A DNA stretch of 64,000 bases from positions 1,612,001 to 1,676,000 of the forward strand of contig NZ_CP150218.1 of NCBI RefSeq assembly GCF_037969875.1, read 5' to 3'. Each line of letters begins with the position of its first letter. Positions within the stretch are counted from its first letter, which is position 1. The position numbers and the translations under genes were made by a program. This document shows, in pieces, positions 26,138-33,791 of this stretch. This DNA comes from Paenibacillus sp. FSL R7-0337 (GTDB lineage Bacteria; Bacillota; Bacilli; Paenibacillales; Paenibacillaceae). The notes beneath the pieces were generated by a model. The model was not told where the DNA came from and made no database searches. It saw only the letters and a list, made by a program, of their open reading frames with translations.

Positions 26138-26605
26138 TTATTCGGGAGTATTGTCCTCTGCAGGATTCTTATCCTTGCAGCGGTGGCATATTCCGTGAAA
26201 ATCAAGTCTATGATCAACCACCGTGAAGTTGTATTCCTGCTCCAGCCGCTCTTCCAGCGGTCCCAGCCAATCCTCACGAATCTCATCCATCGTTCCGCAC
26301 TGCACACAAATCAAATGATGGTGATGATGCTTCGCCGTATCCGTACGCAGATCATAGCGGGCCACACCGTCTCCGAAATTGATCTTCTCCACGACATGAA
26401 GCTCGCTAAGCAGTTCCAGGGTACGATACACGGTGGCAAGACCGATCTCAGGCGCCTTTTCTTTCACAAGCATGAATACATCTTCCGCACTTAAATGATC
26501 ATCCTCGTTCTCCAGGAGAACTCTTAAGGTCGCTTCCCGTTGAGGTGTAAGCTTGTATCCTTGGGATTGTAGTTGTTGCTTAATCTTGTCTATTCGGGCT
26601 TCCAT
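26138..26605 (-). CDS. fur: Ferric uptake regulator, Fur family
   Basis: 155 residues. N-terminal winged helix (about 1-85; GYKLTPQREATLRVLLEN, IGLATVYRTLELL recognition helix). Metal sites are in HHHHHLICVQCG (about 92-103) and the C-terminal HGICHRCK; the two CxxC motifs bind structural zinc. Position beside yqzK-xerD is the B. subtilis fur locus (yqkL), so Fur proper is more likely than PerR or Zur. It represses iron uptake genes with Fe(II). No clear Fur box was found in its own promoter. Confidence 0.92.
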   Translation of the reverse strand: MEARIDKIKQQLQSQGYKLTPQREATLRVLLENEDDHLSAEDVFMLVKEKAPEIGLATVYRTLELLSELHVVEKINFGDGVARYDLRTDTAKHHHHHLICVQCGTMDEIREDWLGPLEERLEQEYNFTVVDHRLDFHGICHRCKDKNPAEDNTPE

Positions 26606-26658
26606 TGTCTGCCTCCCCCTTGGAAAATTACCACACCGGGCTTCAAGCCACTTCTTCC

Positions 26659-26688
26659 ATTATAGGGGGATTTCCTTTGAGAAGTCAA
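26659..26688 (-). promoter_or_regulatory. Sigma-A promoter of fur
   Basis: Minus strand TTGACT (26688-26683), 18-base spacer, TATAAT (26664-26659), 54 bp before the ATG; AAGGGGGAGG is the ribosome site. Confidence 0.75.
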
Positions 26689-26809
26689 ACGGTTTTAGCA
26701 TCTGGAGGGAGCTGACCCGCACGTTCACAAATACTCCATATTAGTGAAATCTTCCATTCTCTCTCCGCAGCACCGGCGCCGATTCCCTGCCCCTGTCTGC
26801 TTCTCACTT

Positions 26810-27445
26810 TCACCCGGCTGACACCAGCAGCGGCGTCACCCAGCGCATCATCACCGGAGTCACGTAAGCCTCGAAGCCCGAGATTCCCATCACCAGCAGC
26901 GCCATCCCCAGGGAGAGCAGCGTATACATCATGAACGGATGAGTGATCTGCGTGCGGCGCTGCTGTCCCAGCACACGGCTGCGGATCATCAGCAGGGAGA
27001 ATCCGAGCGCGGCCGCACTGCACACTAGCAGCACCGGAATCAGCACCAGATTATGCGGAGCGACGGAGACCAGGGCGAACAGCATGCCGTGCCAGGAATA
27101 TTGGCTGACCAGCGTGCCGACGGTGAAGCCGATCAGCACACCTTTGAGGAAATCCAGAATCAGAATGCCCGGGAGGCCGATCACGGACAAGCCAAGCACC
27201 CAGATCAGGCCGACCCACTTCAGATGAAAAGCGGCGATGCTCCAGTATGAATCCTGCGCGTCAGGCAAACCCTGCTGATCGACTGTCACGAAGAAATTGC
27301 TTAAGTAATCGCCCAGCTCCTGCTGCTGATCCAGCGTAAGCGCAGTGACGATAAGCGCTCCGAATACCACTCCGACCAGAAATAATACCGCGACAAAAAT
27401 ATAAAGAGGCGTCTGTTCCTTCACCATCAGCTTTAAACTGCGCAC
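26810..27445 (-). CDS. spoIIM: Stage II sporulation protein M
   Basis: 211 residues from a GTG at 27445 with AAAGGGG upstream; another GTG 24 bases earlier has no ribosome site. Five membrane segments, beginning TPLYIFVAVLFLVGVVFGAL, and the family motif PHNLVLIPVLL near the middle. SpoIIM works in the mother cell with SpoIID and SpoIIP to dissolve septal peptidoglycan and drive engulfment. Location next to fur and nudF fits B. subtilis. Expected to be sigma-E controlled; no promoter is assigned here. Confidence 0.93.
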   Translation of the reverse strand: MRSLKLMVKEQTPLYIFVAVLFLVGVVFGALIVTALTLDQQQELGDYLSNFFVTVDQQGLPDAQDSYWSIAAFHLKWVGLIWVLGLSVIGLPGILILDFLKGVLIGFTVGTLVSQYSWHGMLFALVSVAPHNLVLIPVLLVCSAAALGFSLLMIRSRVLGQQRRTQITHPFMMYTLLSLGMALLVMGISGFEAYVTPVMMRWVTPLLVSAG

Positions 27446-27512
27446 CCTGACATTCCCCTTTCCGGTCACATGTTACACCATATGAGGGAATGTCCTAATC
27501 TATGACTTGTCC

Positions 27513-28706
27513 TTAGCTCTTGACCACCTTGCCGTAGGTCCCGCCGCCTCCCGAGGAGAGGACGAGCTGCCCGCTGCGGGCCAGCACGATCAGCCCCGCC
27601 AGCTCAGCTCCCGCTACAGCGGCAAGCTCGGCTTCCGCAGCCCGGTGCAGAATGTTCATCTCTGTGCCAAAAGCCTCCAGCAGCAGGTTCAGCTTACGCT
27701 TGCCCAGGCCGGGAATGAACTCCAGCGGTACCTGGTAATGGTACGGAGGCCGGTAATCCGGAACCTGCGGCAGCGAACGGTCGGCAATGTGCAGAATACG
27801 GTCCAGCACACCCTGGACCAGCTTCGGACTACCGCAATACGGGCAGCGCTCCGAGGTGCTGTAGGCTTCATCGATGATGCTGCCGCAGCCGCCGCAGTAG
27901 GTCCTGTGATATTTGCCCAGCCGGGGATTCAGCCCGAAGTTGGCGCTGACCCCGCGTCCTTCCGAGCGCTGGAGCGCCAGCTTCAGCTCTCGGAAGGAGG
28001 GCTCCCGCATCTCGATGACATTATACTCGCGGCCGATTTTGCCGAGGGAATGGGCATCGGAATTGGTCAGGAAGCTGTAACGGTCAAGCTCGGAGATATA
28101 CCCTGCCATCTCTGAATCCGCACTAAGGCCAAGCTCCACCGCTGCGATGCGGTCCAGATCGAATAACTCAGCCATCCGCTCGGCCGCACAGCCATAGAGC
28201 CCCTTGTGGGGCGTGAAAATATGGGCCGGGATCAGCAGCCCGCCCCGCCCGGTAATCTCGTCCTGCAGCACCCTGGAAGGGGCGTACAGACGCTGGGAGC
28301 TGAGATTCACATTACGCATATGGGCGCTCATCCAGGTGCTGAAATCCTCCATCGTCCCGAGGTCCGGCATGAAAGCCAGGACATGGCACTCCCGCCGCCC
28401 GGGCTCGCGGATCTCAATCTCGGTTCCCAGCAGGATCGTCGTCCCCCGGTAAGCAATTCCGCCGCCTGCGGCTATCGTCATCTCACCGGAATCCAGCGAA
28501 GTATGAATATCCCGCAGCACACCCGGAGAGTGGCTGTCGATAATGCCAATCAGGCCAATCCCCTTGCGCTCCGCTGCCTCCCTGGCAATCCCGGCAAAGG
28601 TCAGATCACGGCTGCCGCTGATTTTGACCGCCTGGCCCTCCGAAGTCCGTCCGATATGCACATGCAGATCACAGTAGACACTGCTGAGCTCCGCCGCTAG
28701 TGCCAT
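27513..28706 (-). CDS. Endonuclease Q-like PHP domain protein (YqxK family)
   Basis: 397 residues. An N-terminal PHP domain starts CDLHVHIGR with the metal His pair, and continues with GLIGIIDSH and NSDAHSLGKIG. A zinc finger follows, CGGCGSIIDEAY...CPYCGSPK (about 273-300), then a helix-hairpin-like EFIPGLGKRKLNLLLEAFG. This set matches the EndoQ family, which nicks DNA 5' of deaminated bases, abasic sites or uracil. Its ATG lies within the last codons of nudF (10-base overlap), coupling the two genes: NudF-type housecleaning and DNA repair. Confidence 0.85.
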   Translation of the reverse strand: MALAAELSSVYCDLHVHIGRTSEGQAVKISGSRDLTFAGIAREAAERKGIGLIGIIDSHSPGVLRDIHTSLDSGEMTIAAGGGIAYRGTTILLGTEIEIREPGRRECHVLAFMPDLGTMEDFSTWMSAHMRNVNLSSQRLYAPSRVLQDEITGRGGLLIPAHIFTPHKGLYGCAAERMAELFDLDRIAAVELGLSADSEMAGYISELDRYSFLTNSDAHSLGKIGREYNVIEMREPSFRELKLALQRSEGRGVSANFGLNPRLGKYHRTYCGGCGSIIDEAYSTSERCPYCGSPKLVQGVLDRILHIADRSLPQVPDYRPPYHYQVPLEFIPGLGKRKLNLLLEAFGTEMNILHRAAEAELAAVAGAELAGLIVLARSGQLVLSSGGGGTYGKVVKS

Positions 28707-29269
28707 TGGCCTGTCAGCGTATACAGATGCCAGGCATAGACCGCCATCATCGTCTTGGCATCGGCAATACGTCCGTCCGCAATGTACTGGTAGGCTTCCT
28801 CCAGCGTCAGCTCGGAAACCTCCAGGAACTCATCCTCATCCAGCGCCATCTCGCCCGGCTGGGCATCCTCGGTCACATAGAGGTGAATGATCTCGTCGGC
28901 GAAGCCGGGAGAGGTATAGAACGACTTCAGCAGCTTCAGCCCCCCGCTATGAAAGCCGGTCTCCTCCTGAAGCTCACGGCCCGCAGCCGCCAGCGGATCT
29001 TCGCCCGGGTCCAGCTTCCCTGCCGGAATCTCCACCTCGGTACGGTGCATCGGCTGACGGTACTGCTCCACGACCAGCATTTTACCTTGATTCAAAGCGA
29101 GCACAGCTACAGCTCCAGGGTGCTTCACAACCTCACGGGTTGCAGTGTTGCCGTCAGGCAGTCTCACAGTATCCACCTGAAGCGAAATAATGTGGCCTGC
29201 AAAAATCGGCTTCGTCGACAATGTTTCTTCATCCAATGCGGGGTTGCGGTTTATTTCATCTTTTTTCAT
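28697..29269 (-). CDS. nudF: ADP-ribose pyrophosphatase, Nudix family
   Basis: 190 residues from the ATG at 29269 (AAAGGAG upstream); 40 further upstream residues are not part of the family. The Nudix box spans GKLDPGEDPLAAAGRELQEE to TGF (about 87-109). Preceded by VEQYRQPMHRTEVEIPAG, typical of ADP-ribose pyrophosphatases. Converts ADP-ribose to AMP and ribose 5-phosphate. A TATAAT (29315-29310, minus) lies upstream without a clear -35. Confidence 0.93.
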   Translation of the reverse strand: MKKDEINRNPALDEETLSTKPIFAGHIISLQVDTVRLPDGNTATREVVKHPGAVAVLALNQGKMLVVEQYRQPMHRTEVEIPAGKLDPGEDPLAAAGRELQEETGFHSGGLKLLKSFYTSPGFADEIIHLYVTEDAQPGEMALDEDEFLEVSELTLEEAYQYIADGRIADAKTMMAVYAWHLYTLTGQWH

Positions 29270-29346
29270 AGATTTGTGGTCTCCTTTGGCATCGTTATGC
29301 ATAGGGTGTATTATAGCAAACTTATGAAGAAAGAAGGAATGCAGGC

Positions 29347-29520
29347 ATGAATGACATCCTTGTCCAAGCAAGCTCATCCGCAGTAACAATGGTAGGTAAA
29401 CCGGAACAGATTATGGCCGTAATGGCCGGGTGGATGAAGCAATACGGGCGCGATATGCCCCTCTCTTACATCCTGCTGCTCCAGGCAGATTCGCGGATCA
29501 AAGCTTCCAAGGCTGGATAA
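29347..29520 (+). CDS. mciZ: Small Z-ring inhibitor, MciZ-like
   Basis: 57 residues, divergent from nudF. The core VTMVGKPEQIMAVMAGWMK followed by QYGRDMPLSYIL resembles B. subtilis MciZ (VVLVGKAWEIRAKLKEYGR...), including VGK, the spaced Ile/Leu and the YGR motif. MciZ is made in the mother cell and caps FtsZ filaments to stop Z-ring assembly during sporulation. AGAAGGA lies before the ATG and a terminator follows at 29569. As I recall, mciZ is also close to nudF in B. subtilis. The C-terminal 15 residues are extra relative to the 40-residue B. subtilis protein. Confidence 0.78.
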   Translation: MNDILVQASSSAVTMVGKPEQIMAVMAGWMKQYGRDMPLSYILLLQADSRIKASKAG

Positions 29521-29568
29521 TGCCGCTTCGTTCTTCCGGTCAGCGTCTATGATATTCCAGGGTATAAG

Positions 29569-29613
29569 AAGGAGCTGTCTCCCGGATCATCCCGGAAGCA
29601 GCTCCTTTATTGT
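29569..29613 (+). terminator. Rho-independent terminator after the mciZ-like gene
   Basis: AAGGAGCTG / CAGCTCCTT stem with an inner CCGG/CCGG part, followed by TATTGTTATT; 48 bp after the stop codon. Confidence 0.75.
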
Positions 29614-29644
29614 TATTCATAAGCGGCAGCAGATCGCCTAAGTG

Positions 29645-29740
29645 GAAACGGCTTTGCCGTCTTTTTTAAGGACGCTACCGTTTCAGCGAGAAATAGAAGG
29701 ATAAGTTATCGTGTGCAACATATAACTTCTTATATTTTTA
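29645..29740. repeat. Dispersed intergenic repeat, copy 2 (longer)
   Basis: Starts with GAAACGG (29645-29651) that pairs with CCGTTTC (29678-29684), enclosing ACGGC-TTT-GCCGT and GTC/GAC hairpins. The segment 29682-29716 then matches 2437-2472. A further hairpin AAGTTAT / ATAACTT is at 29703-29727. Extracts like this are, to my memory, common in Paenibacillus intergenic DNA. No coding potential is seen. Confidence 0.6.
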
Positions 29741-29786
29741 GCAAAAGCCTTGCCCTGGCCGGGTCCCTGCACAGCCTCTTATCGGC

Positions 29787-30914
29787 TTAGCCCTTCTGGC
29801 TCTCGGCCACAATGGCTACAACCAGACTGGCCACCTTGACGATGTCTGCGGCCTTGATCCGCTCCTTCGTGGTATGGATATCCTCGTAGCCAACTGCCAG
29901 GTTCACAACCGGAACGTTCAGGCCGTTGAACACATTGGCATCACTGCCGCCGCCGGAAGCGAACAGGCGGGGTGTCAGGCCCTGCGCAGTGACCGCACGG
30001 GCCGCCAGTTGAACGACCGGATCACCCGCACCAAAGCTGAACGCCGGATAGATAGTCTCGCTGCGGAATTCACTCTGCGCCCCGTGTTCGCGGGCTGTTG
30101 TCTCCAGTGCCTCCCGCATGGAGGCCACCTGAAGGTCAACCTTCTCCTGCACAATACTGCGGGCCTCCGCATCCAGCTGCACATGGTCGCAGACCACATT
30201 CGTCGGCCCGCCACCGGCGAACTTGCCGATATTCGCTGTCGTTTCGTTGTCGATCCGTCCCAGCTTCATGGCCGAAATAGCTTTGCTCGCTACCTGGATG
30301 GCGCTGATGCCGTCCTCCGGGTTTACGCCTGCATGGGCGGATTTCCCGAAGATCTGCATCGAGATCCGGGCCACGCCTGGTGCGGCGGTAGCAATAGCTC
30401 CCACTTCTCCGTTGGAATCCAGCGCGAAGCCCATGTCAGCATCCAGAGATGCCGGGTCCATGGCACGTGCGCCCATCAGCCCCGACTCTTCGCCTGCCGT
30501 AATGACGAACTGAATCTGGCCGTGCGGCAGCTTCTGCTCCTGAATCACCCGGATCGCTTCGAACAGGGCAGCCAGTCCTGCTTTGTCATCCGCCCCAAGA
30601 ATCGTGCTGCCATCGCTTCGAATCCAGCCGTCTTCCCCAAGGGTTGGCTTGATCTTCTGGCCGGGCACTACAGTATCCATATGACAGGTGAACAGCAGCT
30701 TCGGCGCGCTCACTCCGCTGTCCGCAGGCCAGGTCACGAACAGATTGCCGGCTCCGTGTCCCGTTCTCTCCTGCGAATCGTCTTCCAGCGCAGTCAGCCC
30801 CAGGCTGCTGAACTTCTCCTTAAGCACATCGGCAATCTGCCGTTCATTCCGGGTCTCACTGTCAATCTGGACAAGCTCCATGAACTCATGGATCAATCGG
30901 TCTTCTGATATCAT
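29787..30914 (-). CDS. M20 family peptidase, PepT-like (YqjE)
   Basis: 375 residues. Metal motifs TCHMDTVVPG (about 75-84), ADDKAGLAAL with the bridging Asp, and AGEESGLMGA (about 140-149). Dimerisation domain with GKSAHAGVNPEDGISA. C-terminal SGGGSDANVFNG and a metal His in YEDIHTTKE. This is the tripeptidase T/YqjE branch, shorter than true PepT (about 410). Cytosolic aminotripeptidase or deacylase. Lies near the bkd genes as yqjE does in B. subtilis. Confidence 0.85.
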   Translation of the reverse strand: MISEDRLIHEFMELVQIDSETRNERQIADVLKEKFSSLGLTALEDDSQERTGHGAGNLFVTWPADSGVSAPKLLFTCHMDTVVPGQKIKPTLGEDGWIRSDGSTILGADDKAGLAALFEAIRVIQEQKLPHGQIQFVITAGEESGLMGARAMDPASLDADMGFALDSNGEVGAIATAAPGVARISMQIFGKSAHAGVNPEDGISAIQVASKAISAMKLGRIDNETTANIGKFAGGGPTNVVCDHVQLDAEARSIVQEKVDLQVASMREALETTAREHGAQSEFRSETIYPAFSFGAGDPVVQLAARAVTAQGLTPRLFASGGGSDANVFNGLNVPVVNLAVGYEDIHTTKERIKAADIVKVASLVVAIVAESQKG

Positions 30915-31013
30915 ATGGACTTCCCTCTCTTTCTCAGATACGTTACAATGGTGGTACTGCGTTCAATTGTGGGCTCATGCTCATAACTTAAACTAATCTC
31001 AAAGGAGTCACTC

Positions 31014-31115
31014 ATGCAACGACAAAAATGGTTTCGCATAATTATCTACATCATGCTGTTCGCTATGATCGCCTCTACGGTGCTGTTCGTCATCGAGCCG
31101 TTTTTGGCCGGTTAA
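31014..31115 (+). CDS. Tiny membrane protein, Prli42-like stressosome partner
   Basis: 33 residues: MQRQKWFRIIIYIMLFAMIA then STVLFVIEPFLAG. A short basic start followed by one membrane helix (about 8-27), as in Prli42 of Listeria, the membrane anchor that recruits the stressosome. AAAGGAG lies six bases before the ATG, and the protein fits NCBI-style Prli42 entries from paenibacilli as I recall them. Its stop codon overlaps the lipB stop from the other strand by four bases. Assignment is by size, topology and K-W-F-R pattern only. Confidence 0.6.
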   Translation: MQRQKWFRIIIYIMLFAMIASTVLFVIEPFLAG

Positions 31116-31843
31116 TCACGCTTAGCACTTAAGTAACTGCGTCCGGGTTCCCCGGGCGCTGTTTGGTTATACGGAAACTGCTCCAGGAAATAAGGCACCA
31201 GCTCTTCAGCAACCGTCCCGATGTCAAAAGCGCGCCCCGTGCATTCCTCAAGCGAGGTCACTCCGTATTCCGCAATACCGCAAGGGATAATGCCCGTGAA
31301 GCCGCTTTGCCCGATCCCGGCCGATACGTTGAAGGCGAAGCCATGACTGGTGACAAAACCCCGGCGGAATTTACACTTGTTAAACTTGACGCCGATAGCA
31401 CAGATTTTCTCATCACCGACCCACACCCCGGTATACCCCTGCTTGCGGGTTCCCGTAATTCCATAGGCCTCCAGGTACGCAATAATCACTGACTCCAGCC
31501 TGCGCAGATAGCCGTGCAGATCAACCTTGCCGTTCTCGCCCAGCTTCAAAAGCGGGTAACCGACCAGCTGGCCGGGCCCGTGATATGTAATATCTCCCCC
31601 GCGGTCAATCTCAAACAGCGCAATGCCCTGCTGCCTGAGTTGTTCCCCGCTGAGGAGCAGATGCTCCGGATGATTCTGCGAACCGATGGTGTACGTGGGC
31701 GGATGCTGCAGCAGAATCAGCTGCTCGGAAGCAGAGCCCGCATCAATCGCATGCACCGCTTCCTTTTGCAGCTCCCAGGCCGCCCCGTACTCCATCACTG
31801 GAAGAATGGTAACTGTAAGTTTCCTTAGGTTCAGGTTCTCCAT
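31112..31843 (-). CDS. lipB: Octanoyl-[acyl carrier protein]:protein N-octanoyltransferase LipB
   Basis: 243 residues from the ATG at 31843 (AAAGGGG upstream). LipB motifs: RGGDITYHGPGQLVGYPLL (about 80-98), GVWVGDEKICAIGVKF with the catalytic Lys, and GIIPCGIAEYGVTSL with the acyl-thioester Cys. Transfers octanoate from ACP to lipoyl domains. It directly follows the 2-oxoacid dehydrogenase E2 gene (60 bp), whose lipoyl domain is a substrate. B. subtilis uses the LipM/LipL relay instead, so this is the E. coli-like route. Confidence 0.93.
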   Translation of the reverse strand: MENLNLRKLTVTILPVMEYGAAWELQKEAVHAIDAGSASEQLILLQHPPTYTIGSQNHPEHLLLSGEQLRQQGIALFEIDRGGDITYHGPGQLVGYPLLKLGENGKVDLHGYLRRLESVIIAYLEAYGITGTRKQGYTGVWVGDEKICAIGVKFNKCKFRRGFVTSHGFAFNVSAGIGQSGFTGIIPCGIAEYGVTSLEECTGRAFDIGTVAEELVPYFLEQFPYNQTAPGEPGRSYLSAKRD

Positions 31844-31903
31844 GATCGTAAGTTCCCCTTTGCTTCTCATTCTCCCTGTCCCAGGGGTCCGCAGCCGTCT
31901 TAC

Positions 31904-33355
31904 TTAGTAGAGCTTCGTTTCCGGGGTGTAGCCTTCCACATTATCCTTCACGCGCTGCAGGAACCGTCCGCTGATGACTCCGTCCAGAATCCGGTGATCC
32001 AGCGACAGACAGATATTCGCCATCGAACGCACGGCAATCATATCATTGATGACGACAGGTCTTTTGACAATGGATTCAAAGGTCAGGATCGCCGCCTGCG
32101 GATAGTTGATAATCGGATAAGACAGAATCGAGCCAAACGAGCCGGTGTTGTTCACCGTGAACGTGCCGCCCTGCGTATCGTCCAAGCGCAGTTTGCGTTC
32201 CCGTGTCTTCAAAGCCAATTCGTCGATCTCGCGGGCCAGCCCGGCGACATTCTTCTGATCGGCTTTTTTGATGACCGGCGTCATGACGGAATCCTCTGTG
32301 CCTACGGCCAGCGAGATGTTGATGTCGCGTTTGACGATGATTTTGTCAACGGCCCAGACGGAGTTCATGATCGGGTAATCCTTGATCGCACTGACCACAG
32401 CCTTCATCAGAAAAGCGAGATAGGTCAGGTTAATGCCCTCTTTGCGCTTGAACTCATCCTTCAGCTTGTTGCGCAGCACCACCAGATTGGTCACATCGAC
32501 CTCGATCATTGTCCAGGCGTGCGGGATCTCCGAGACACTCTGGCGCATTCTGGTAGCGATCGTATTACGGATCGGTGTAACGTCGATCAGATATTCCGAG
32601 CTGCTGCCCCGTCCGCCTTCGATCTCAATCGTCGGAATCTTCGGCGATTCGCTAAGGTGCAGGCCGGAGTTACGGACCGGCTGAAGTGCGTCCGGCACAG
32701 GCTGGAGCACAGGCTGCTGCGCTGCGGGTACAGCGGCAGCAGGGGCCGTGTCAGGCACCGGCGCTGCGGCAGGGGCTACAGCGGGTGCCGGCGGCTGAAC
32801 GGCTGCGGCGCCGCTCGTAAGGAAAGTGAGCACATCCTTGCGTGTGATACGTCCGCCCAGGCCGGTGCCAGGCACGGCCGCCAGGTTGATGCCGTGCTCG
32901 GCGGCCAGCGACTGCACAGCCGGAGAGTAACGGGAGCGCATTGGCGCTGCGGCGTCATAAGCCGCAGCGGGCACAGGCGGCCGCGCGGCGGCGTGAGCCG
33001 CCTGCGGGGCGGTGCCGGATGCCGCAGCCGGGGCAGCGGCAGGGGCTGGGGCGTCACCGGAAGCTGCCGGTGACGGGGCCGCAGCAGCTGGCGCGGCGGA
33101 GCCAGCCACAGCGATGCGGGCGATGATCTCGCCGACGCTGACCGTCTGGCCCTCTTCGGCCAGCAGCTCGACCAGCGTGCCGTCTACCGTTGCAGGCAGC
33201 TCCGCGTTCACCTTATCCGTGATCAGCTCGCAGATCGGCTCATATTGCTCTATTGAATCGCCCGGCTGCTTCAGCCATTTCCCGATGGTCGCCGATACCA
33301 GCGATTCAGCCAGCTGCGGCATAATTACATCCGTCAGCGTTGTATTGTCAGACAT
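31904..33355 (-). CDS. bkdB: 2-oxoacid dehydrogenase E2 (branched-chain dihydrolipoyl acyltransferase)
   Basis: 483 residues from the ATG at 33355 (AAGGAG upstream); 48 upstream codons come from repeat DNA and are excluded. Lipoyl domain 8-83 with the lipoylated Lys48 in ITDKVNAE. A long Ala/Pro linker follows (about 90-165), then a peripheral subunit-binding domain (SPAVQSLAAEHGINLAAVPGTG). The catalytic domain ends with LSLDHRILDGVISGRF, holding the His-x-x-x-Asp active site. Substrate class is inferred from E1 similarity to BkdAA/AB. The GC-rich linker reads open in several other frames. Confidence 0.9.
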   Translation of the reverse strand: MSDNTTLTDVIMPQLAESLVSATIGKWLKQPGDSIEQYEPICELITDKVNAELPATVDGTLVELLAEEGQTVSVGEIIARIAVAGSAAPAAAAPSPAASGDAPAPAAAPAAASGTAPQAAHAAARPPVPAAAYDAAAPMRSRYSPAVQSLAAEHGINLAAVPGTGLGGRITRKDVLTFLTSGAAAVQPPAPAVAPAAAPVPDTAPAAAVPAAQQPVLQPVPDALQPVRNSGLHLSESPKIPTIEIEGGRGSSSEYLIDVTPIRNTIATRMRQSVSEIPHAWTMIEVDVTNLVVLRNKLKDEFKRKEGINLTYLAFLMKAVVSAIKDYPIMNSVWAVDKIIVKRDINISLAVGTEDSVMTPVIKKADQKNVAGLAREIDELALKTRERKLRLDDTQGGTFTVNNTGSFGSILSYPIINYPQAAILTFESIVKRPVVINDMIAVRSMANICLSLDHRILDGVISGRFLQRVKDNVEGYTPETKLY

Positions 33356-33403
33356 AATGTCACTCCTTAATGTTTGGTAAGCACAGGCATCCTGAAGAAC
33401 TTG

Positions 33404-33491
33404 GTACACAACTGTCTTCGGAAGCATGCGCTTAGTTTTGAAAGCGTCGACTTCTTGAATTTGCTTCGTACACAACTGTCTTCGGAAGCAT
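33404..33491. repeat. 24-bp direct repeat pair upstream of bkdB
   Basis: The same 24 bases, beginning GTACACAACTGTCTTCGG, occur at 33404-33427 and 33468-33491, 64 bp apart. The unit contains the small palindrome CTTCGGAAG. Both copies lie in the spacer between E1 beta and E2 genes. Confidence 0.75.
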
Positions 33492-33544
33492 AGACTCATA
33501 GTGTTCTAAACGAAATTTACCATTTTCTTCGCTCAGGTGGCGAT

Positions 33545-33760
33545 TCAGCCACGAAATCCTGTACTTAATACAATATTCGCCCATACAAATCTGCCCAACA
33601 TCAACATTGTTGTACAGAATGCAGGAAATCTCTTTACTCCGGCGGCTAAGAGCACAGATTGCTGCATTTCCTGCAACAACCTGTCCTTAACCCCTGTTTA
33701 CCTAGTACCCAAGCTGCACTTTCTGCAACATTATCGCCCTAAGTCGGCACAGGCAGCTTC
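33545..33760. repeat. Degenerate array with palindromic TGTA/TGCA cores, in the bkdAB-bkdB spacer
   Basis: Cores at roughly 60-bp spacing: TGTACTTAATACA, TTGTTGTACAGAATGCAGG, CTGCATTTCCTGCA and CTGCACTTTCTGCA. Each is an inverted TGYA...TRCA or TGCA...TGCA. With the direct repeats above it makes a 436-bp non-coding spacer inside an operon that is tight in other species. Similar cores recur at 38100-38295. Confidence 0.6.
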
Positions 33761-33791
33761 ACTTACTTATCCCGCCGGTTCCTCTTATATA

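Noticed and set aside
29874..30908. 344-residue plus-strand frame
   Set aside because: Antisense to the PepT-like gene, which has full catalytic motifs.
31994..33073. 359-residue plus-strand frame
   Set aside because: Antisense shadow of the E2 gene, caused by its Ala/Pro-rich linker.
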